Shown: piece after piece, positions 60,129 to 64,000 of the stretch
Position numbering within the stretch: the stretch's first letter is position 1
Layout: the number at the start of each line of letters is the position of its first letter
Assembly (NCBI GenBank): GCA_016721115.1
Contig: JADKIW010000001.1
Coordinates: 1,131,501 to 1,195,500, forward strand
DNA: 64,000 nucleotides
Direction of reading: 5' to 3'
Source of the DNA: Candidatus Defluviilinea proxima
Lineage (GTDB): Bacteria; Chloroflexota; Anaerolineae; Anaerolineales; Villigracilaceae
Notes under the pieces: generated by a model
What the model was told of the DNA's origin: nothing
The model's input: only the letters and a program-made list of their open reading frames with translations
Database searches by the model: none
Made by a program: the position numbers and the translations under genes

Positions 60129-61028
60129 ATGTTCAAGCGCAACCCGATTTTTATATCGGTCATGATTTTAATAGTGGCATCCCTCGCGTGCAGTTCTTCA
60201 GGGCTTGTTGCCACACCCGACCCCAACTTCATCAACACATCGGTCGCCCAGACCTTTGTGGCCCTTCAAACTCAAAATACCCAGCCGGGCATACCGGTCA
60301 CCGGTGTGGATACTCTCGTGCCTACACTCACCTTCACCCCTGAGCCTCCCACAGTGACACCTACGGCCACGCTCTCTCCCACTGTCACATTAACTCCAAC
60401 CCCGATCTTTACAGACACTCCATCTGTTCCACAGATCAGCGTGTCTGTTCCTACGAATTGTAGGGTGGGACCCGGTAAAGCCTACGACCGTGTCGGTGCA
60501 TTACTGGTCGGCGAAGTGGCGCAGATCTACGGACGTGATCTGGCCGGCAACTATTGGTACATACGCAATCCTGATAACAGCGGGGACTTCTGTTGGCTGT
60601 GGGGCGAATATGCTATGTTCGGCGGAAACATCTCTGCCTTGCCGATCTTCACGCCTCCTCCCACACCGACGCCTGTTCCGGCTTTCGAGTTATCGTATGA
60701 TGGCCTTGAGGCGTGTAACAATGCCTGGTGGGTGGAAGTTAAACTCAAGAACATTGGTGGCACGGCGTTCCGGTCGATTTCCATGTCTGTAAAGGATAAA
60801 GACACCAACATAACCGTCTCCATGACCGATGATAGCTTCAAGAACACCAACGGCTGTAACTCATCCGATTCAAGGAAGATGCTCGATATTGGCGATACGA
60901 TTGTAGTCAGCGCACCTTCCTATGCATACGACCCCACGGGGCACAAACTTCAGGCAACAGTTACCTTATGTTCTGAAGATGGGGTCAATGGTTTGTGTAT
61001 GACCGAAACAACAAGCTTCACGCCATAA
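60129..61028 (+). CDS. SH3b lipoprotein, paralogue 3
   Basis: Start at 60129 (MFKRNPIF), with AAAGGAG six bases upstream; the longer frame from 60045 crosses the end of the previous terminator. The 299-residue protein has a lipobox ending SLAC, the Thr/Pro linker, an SH3b domain (TNCRVGPGKAYDRVGALLVG, YWYIRNPDNSGDFCWLWG) and the C-terminal beta domain with ACNNAWW, NGCNSSD and TLCSEDG. Clear sister of paralogue 2. A strong terminator follows two bases after the stop. Confidence 0.82.
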   Translation: MFKRNPIFISVMILIVASLACSSSGLVATPDPNFINTSVAQTFVALQTQNTQPGIPVTGVDTLVPTLTFTPEPPTVTPTATLSPTVTLTPTPIFTDTPSVPQISVSVPTNCRVGPGKAYDRVGALLVGEVAQIYGRDLAGNYWYIRNPDNSGDFCWLWGEYAMFGGNISALPIFTPPPTPTPVPAFELSYDGLEACNNAWWVEVKLKNIGGTAFRSISMSVKDKDTNITVSMTDDSFKNTNGCNSSDSRKMLDIGDTIVVSAPSYAYDPTGHKLQATVTLCSEDGVNGLCMTETTSFTP

Positions 61029-61030
61029 AT

Positions 61031-61066
61031 AAAAAGCGGGCAGGTCTAAGGGCCTGCCCGCTTTTT
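61031..61066 (+). terminator. Terminator after SH3b paralogue 3
   Basis: 14-bp perfect stem AAAAAGCGGGCAGG with its complement, eight-base loop, T-rich tail. Confidence 0.93.
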
Positions 61067-61133
61067 CTGTGAAAAAAGGGGATACAATAGGCCCCAATGT
61101 CGGCCGGGGGATGGCTGATACGGGAGCAACTAC

Positions 61134-62231
61134 ATGACATCCACAATTATTTATTTCATCTTTGGGCTGATTATCCTTATCATTGGAGCCGACTTGCTCG
61201 TGCGTGGCGCCTCAAAACTGGCGGCCGCAGCGGGAATTCCTCCGCTTGTTATCGGCCTCACCATTGTTGCCATTGGGACAGCTTCACCTGAGATTGCTGT
61301 TTCACTGCAAGCCGCCTCTCTCGGACAGGGAAGCCTGACTCTTGGCAATGTGTTGGGATCCAACATCTTCAACATTCTCTTCGTACTTGGTGTGACAGCG
61401 CTTGTTGCCCCGATCGTCATTGCAGAACAGATCATTCGTTTTGATGCGCCGATCATGGTGGGAGTGTCCCTGCTGGCATTTGCCCTTGCTGTTGATGGAA
61501 AATTCGGTGCTGTTGACGGGTTGATTATGATCCTTGGTTTTCTGGGATATACATTCTTTGCATTACGTCAGTCTCGTAAGGAAAGTGAAAAGGTGCATAA
61601 AGAGTATGCGCAGGAATTTGCAGATACGGAAAAACACACAGCTCGTAATACTGCCAAAAATATTTTGTTCATAGTTATTGGGTTGGGCCTGCTTGTTTTA
61701 GGTGCTCGCTGGCTCGTGGACTCTGCCACCTCCATCGCAAAGGCCATTGGTATCAGCGAATTAGTTATCGGTTTGACGATTGTGGCTGTCGGTACTTCCT
61801 TGCCTGAGGTAGCCACATCCATTATTGCCACGCTCAAAGGCGAGAGTGATATTGCTGTAGGCAATGCCATTGGAAGTAATATCTTCAACCTGTTGGGTGT
61901 AATGGGGCTCTCAGGTATCCTTTCGCCTGGTGGCATCGTGGTTACAAACCATGTGTTGACTTTTGATTTCCTCGTGATGGTCTTTGTTGCGTTGATCTGT
62001 ATCCCTGTCTTTTATGTGGATGACAACGTCTCACGTGGTGAGGGGATGTTGTTCCTTTCCTATTACGTGTTGTATACGGCGTATCTCATTCTTGACTCTT
62101 CGCACAGTTCGATATTGCCGGTCATTACTTTGTTCGTCTCTTTCTATGTTCCTCTCACTTTCATTGGGTTGATCATGTTCACAATTCGAGCGCGGAAAAT
62201 AAAAAAGAGCAAACGGCTTAACTCAACCTGA
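61134..62231 (+). CDS. Calcium/sodium antiporter, CaCA family
   Basis: The 365-residue antiporter has ten to eleven membrane helices in two repeated halves. The alpha-repeat motifs are visible: IVAIGTASPEIAVSLQAASL with GNVLGSNIFNILFVLG in the first half, and IVAVGTSLPEVATSIIATLK with GNAIGSNIFNLLGVMG in the second. The inner loop (DVKEYA-type, about residues 150-170) is short and charged. It exports Ca2+ in exchange for Na+, or K+ in some relatives (YrbG-like). GGGAG lies nine bases before the ATG. It interrupts the SH3b lipoprotein array. Confidence 0.92.
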   Translation: MTSTIIYFIFGLIILIIGADLLVRGASKLAAAAGIPPLVIGLTIVAIGTASPEIAVSLQAASLGQGSLTLGNVLGSNIFNILFVLGVTALVAPIVIAEQIIRFDAPIMVGVSLLAFALAVDGKFGAVDGLIMILGFLGYTFFALRQSRKESEKVHKEYAQEFADTEKHTARNTAKNILFIVIGLGLLVLGARWLVDSATSIAKAIGISELVIGLTIVAVGTSLPEVATSIIATLKGESDIAVGNAIGSNIFNLLGVMGLSGILSPGGIVVTNHVLTFDFLVMVFVALICIPVFYVDDNVSRGEGMLFLSYYVLYTAYLILDSSHSSILPVITLFVSFYVPLTFIGLIMFTIRARKIKKSKRLNST

Positions 62232-62241
62232 CCTGACGCCA

Positions 62242-62279
62242 AATCGAAAAGGCAGTCCACGTGGACTGCCTTTTCGATT
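62242..62279. terminator. Terminator after the antiporter gene
   Basis: 38-bp perfect palindrome of 19-bp arms (AATCGAAAAGGCAGTCCAC and its complement) with no spacer; acts in both directions. Confidence 0.92.
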
Positions 62280-62448
62280 CATCCATAGTTTGATCACTGT
62301 CGCATTTAGCATGCGATCAAAGCCTCAACATTGAAGCCTTCTTATAGGTATGATCTCCTGCAAGGGATTAACCATGATTTCTCCCTTGTGTAAAAATGAT
62401 TTCTGCAATATTGTTATATCAACCATTGGATAATCAACAAGAGGACAT

Positions 62449-63276
62449 ATGAACACAAAATTCTTTCCACTTTTTTGCATCGTATTGACCATTGCATTGA
62501 TCCTTTCAGCGTGTAATGTGCCGGGGCTGGTTGCTCCCACAGCCACACCAACCCCTACATCCACCAATACACCCACGGCCACGGCAACGGTCACGAACAC
62601 TCCCACCATTACCCCCACCGCCACCGAAACATTGACGCCAACCCCGACCTTCACGTCAACACCTGCGGTTATAACGGTCAAAGTACAGCGTGAGAGCAAC
62701 TGCCGCATTGGCCCGGCAGGGAATTATGACCTGGTAGCAAAATATCAGGTGGGGCAGGAACTTGAACTCGTTGCGAACGATCTGGGAGCAGGATATATCT
62801 TCGTGAAGAACCCTGATAAGCCCGAAGAGCAATGCTACATGTTGACGCAAAATCTCAAGATCGACAAAGATGTGGACACATCCGTCTTACCGAAGTTCAC
62901 GCCTTTGCCTTCGCCAACAGCGATGCCCTATTTTGATATCAAGTTCAAACGTTGGGACAAGTGCGGTAGCAAGAGTTACGTGGTCTTCGATGTCACGAAT
63001 GTTGGCAGTATTGCGTTCCGTTCTGTGTATATCAAGGTGGTGGATGACAAGGCCGATAAATCGGCAGAAGCCGCATATAACGCCTTCGATTTGCGCGTGG
63101 GATGTGTGTTGGCAAAGAATATCGCCCCCTTGGAACCAGGCGGCAGTGGTTACGTTCGTAGTGAAGAGATGGACTGGAACGCACGCGATGGTGAGATACG
63201 AGTGATCGTCATGGCCTGTACCCAACAAGCCTTGAAAGGCACATGTATCACACGTACCGTAGAACTAAAGCAGTAA
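62449..63276 (+). CDS. SH3b-like lipoprotein, paralogue 4 (diverged)
   Basis: A 275-residue lipoprotein: signal helix, lipobox LSAC, an especially regular Thr/Pro/Ala linker (about residues 30-70), then a diverged SH3b-like domain (SNCRIGPAGNYDLVAKYQVG, with YIFVKNPDKPEEQCYMLTQN) and the C-terminal beta domain with Cys in WDKCGSKSY, RVGCVLAK and KGTCITR. It is the most diverged of the four: the WLWG end of the SH3 domain is lost. AGAGGA precedes the ATG; a terminator follows at 63299. Confidence 0.75.
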   Translation: MNTKFFPLFCIVLTIALILSACNVPGLVAPTATPTPTSTNTPTATATVTNTPTITPTATETLTPTPTFTSTPAVITVKVQRESNCRIGPAGNYDLVAKYQVGQELELVANDLGAGYIFVKNPDKPEEQCYMLTQNLKIDKDVDTSVLPKFTPLPSPTAMPYFDIKFKRWDKCGSKSYVVFDVTNVGSIAFRSVYIKVVDDKADKSAEAAYNAFDLRVGCVLAKNIAPLEPGGSGYVRSEEMDWNARDGEIRVIVMACTQQALKGTCITRTVELKQ

Positions 63277-63298
63277 GAATATCAGATCAACTTATCTT

Positions 63299-63345
63299 CT
63301 GCCTCTTTCGTTCTTGTAAAAGGATGAAAGAGGCAGGTTCGTTTT
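63299..63345 (+). terminator. Terminator after SH3b paralogue 4
   Basis: CTGCCTCTTTC (63299-63309) pairs with GAAAGAGGCAG (63326-63336), then GTTCGTTTT. Confidence 0.85.
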
Positions 63346-63352
63346 GGGATAC

Positions 63353-63381
63353 TTGACGCATCTTCTTTTTCCCCGTAATAT
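63353..63381 (+). promoter_or_regulatory. gyrA promoter
   Basis: TTGACG (63353-63358), 17-bp spacer and TAATAT (63376-63381), about 100 bases before the start codon. The leader contains a palindromic element. Confidence 0.7.
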
Positions 63382-63416
63382 TGTCCCCGCTATAGAACAT
63401 TCATTCGGTAAATTTA

Positions 63417-63462
63417 ACCGCCAAAGCGCAAAGATTCAAAGTACTTTCTTTGCGCCTCGCAG
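63417..63462. repeat. Palindromic element in the gyrA leader
   Basis: GCGCAAAG (63426-63433) and CTTTGCGC (63448-63455) pair, with the outer CCGCCAAA weakly matching the other side. It resembles the class of CGCAAAG/CTTTGCG interspersed elements. Confidence 0.55.
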
Positions 63463-63479
63463 TTCAATAAGGATTTCAA

Positions 63480-64000
63480 ATGGACCTTGGAACAATACGC
63501 AAAATAGACATTGACACTGAAATGCAGCAATCGTATCTCGATTATGCGATGAGCGTGATCGTGGCGCGTGCCCTGCCCGATGCGCGCGATGGGCTCAAGC
63601 CTGTACAACGCCGTATCTTATACGCGATGTATGACATGGGCATCCGCGCGGACTCGGCATATAAGAAATCCGCTCGTATCGTGGGTGAAGTGCTCGGTAA
63701 ATATCATCCGCATGGGGATTCGGCGGTGTACGAGGCAATGGCGCGCATGGCGCAGGATTTTTCGATGCGCACACTGCTCGTGGATGGACAGGGTAACTTC
63801 GGTTCTGTAGACGGTGACCCACCCGCAGCCATGCGTTATACCGAAGCGCGACTCACGCCCGCTGCGCTCGATATTTTGTTTGACCTCAACAAAGATACAG
63901 TCGACTTCACCTCCAACTTTGACGACACACTCGAAGAGCCCGGTGTTCTGCCCGCCGCGTTGCCTAACTTATTGGTCAACGGTGCAACAGGTATCGCGGT
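63480..64000 (+). CDS. gyrA: DNA gyrase subunit A (3' end outside window)
   Basis: The ATG at 63480 has AAGGA six bases upstream; the gene continues past the right edge. The 173 residues seen follow GyrA from the start: MQQSYLDYAMSVIVARALPD, RDGLKPVQRRILYAMYDMG, GEVLGKYHPHGDSAVYEAMA, and AAMRYTEARL with the catalytic Tyr120. In the quinolone-interacting region, Ser81 is conserved and the usual Asp is Glu85, a common natural variant. The subunit cleaves and rejoins DNA in gyrase. It has its own promoter. Confidence 0.95.
   Translation, partial: MDLGTIRKIDIDTEMQQSYLDYAMSVIVARALPDARDGLKPVQRRILYAMYDMGIRADSAYKKSARIVGEVLGKYHPHGDSAVYEAMARMAQDFSMRTLLVDGQGNFGSVDGDPPAAMRYTEARLTPAALDILFDLNKDTVDFTSNFDDTLEEPGVLPAALPNLLVNGATGIA

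Noticed and set aside
62540..62660. Tandem microsatellite-like ACC/ACA-rich tract
   Set aside because: It codes for the Thr/Pro linker of a lipoprotein, a common feature of this lineage rather than a DNA-level repeat element.
1..64000. tRNA or rRNA genes
   Set aside because: The intergenic spaces were read for cloverleaf features and conserved rRNA segments; none was convincing, though a covariance-model scan was not possible.

Overview
The window looks like chromosomal DNA of moderate GC from an uncultured-type member of the Chloroflexota, most likely class Anaerolineae. This is inferred from the many lipoproteins with long Thr/Pro-rich linkers after the lipobox, the SH3b lipoproteins, the mix of housekeeping genes and the many short palindromic interspersed elements. 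No rRNA or tRNA gene was recognised, so the placement is an inference.

Layout. Bases 1-655 carry the 3' part of a CDP-paratose/tyvelose-type sugar epimerase. Bases ~700-4580 are a run of small same-strand, mostly AT-rich genes separated by related sites that look like integron attC sites, with stop codons lying inside or beside R''-like boxes. No integrase is present, so this resembles a cluster of attC sites lacking an integrase (CALIN). Bases 4.7-13.6 kb hold small conserved-unknown genes, two lipoprotein alpha/beta hydrolases, an SDR enzyme behind a 14-codon leader ORF, a methyltransferase and a nucleotidyltransferase. A GH3 beta-glucosidase follows (13.6-15.9 kb), then a lone AT-rich coiled-coil gene. 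The minus-strand block 17.0-21.5 kb has an endonuclease IV-like TIM barrel, dgkA, ybeY, pgpH (HD-family c-di-AMP phosphodiesterase type) and yqeY. Next come a solute-binding protein lacking large parts of its fold, a membrane methyltransferase, and a TetR regulator with a consensus promoter overlaid by two operator copies.

Bases 24.9-34.1 kb hold DUF362, LysE and aldo/keto reductase genes, moaA, a YacL-type PIN-TRAM protein, cysS and a secreted metallophosphoesterase with two DNRLRE domains. Bases 34.2-42.3 kb (minus strand) are a cobalamin salvage, remodelling and uptake operon: binding protein, permease, cobO, cobT, cobS, cbiR, cobU, metF and ABC ATPase. It follows a cobalamin-riboswitch-like leader with a terminator and a visible anti-terminator pairing. 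No corrin-ring synthesis genes are seen, so the cell probably imports cobamides or precursors and rebuilds the lower loop.

Bases 42.3-52.7 kb contain a GT87-like membrane protein, two tandem SDR paralogues, a ComEC-like protein whose metallo-beta-lactamase domain has lost its metal-binding motifs, two GT4 glycosyltransferases around an NTF2-like protein, and a MOCOS-like class V aminotransferase. rpoC (52.9-57.2 kb) stands alone with its own promoter and leader hairpin and no rpoB beside it. From 57.3 to 63.3 kb are four paralogous SH3b lipoproteins, interrupted by a methyltransferase-like gene and a Na+/Ca2+ antiporter; most have their own terminator. The window ends inside gyrA.

Recurring oddities are three short gene-end scars, each lying 1-3 kb from an intact homologue, and several palindromic intergenic elements, one of them inside the riboswitch.
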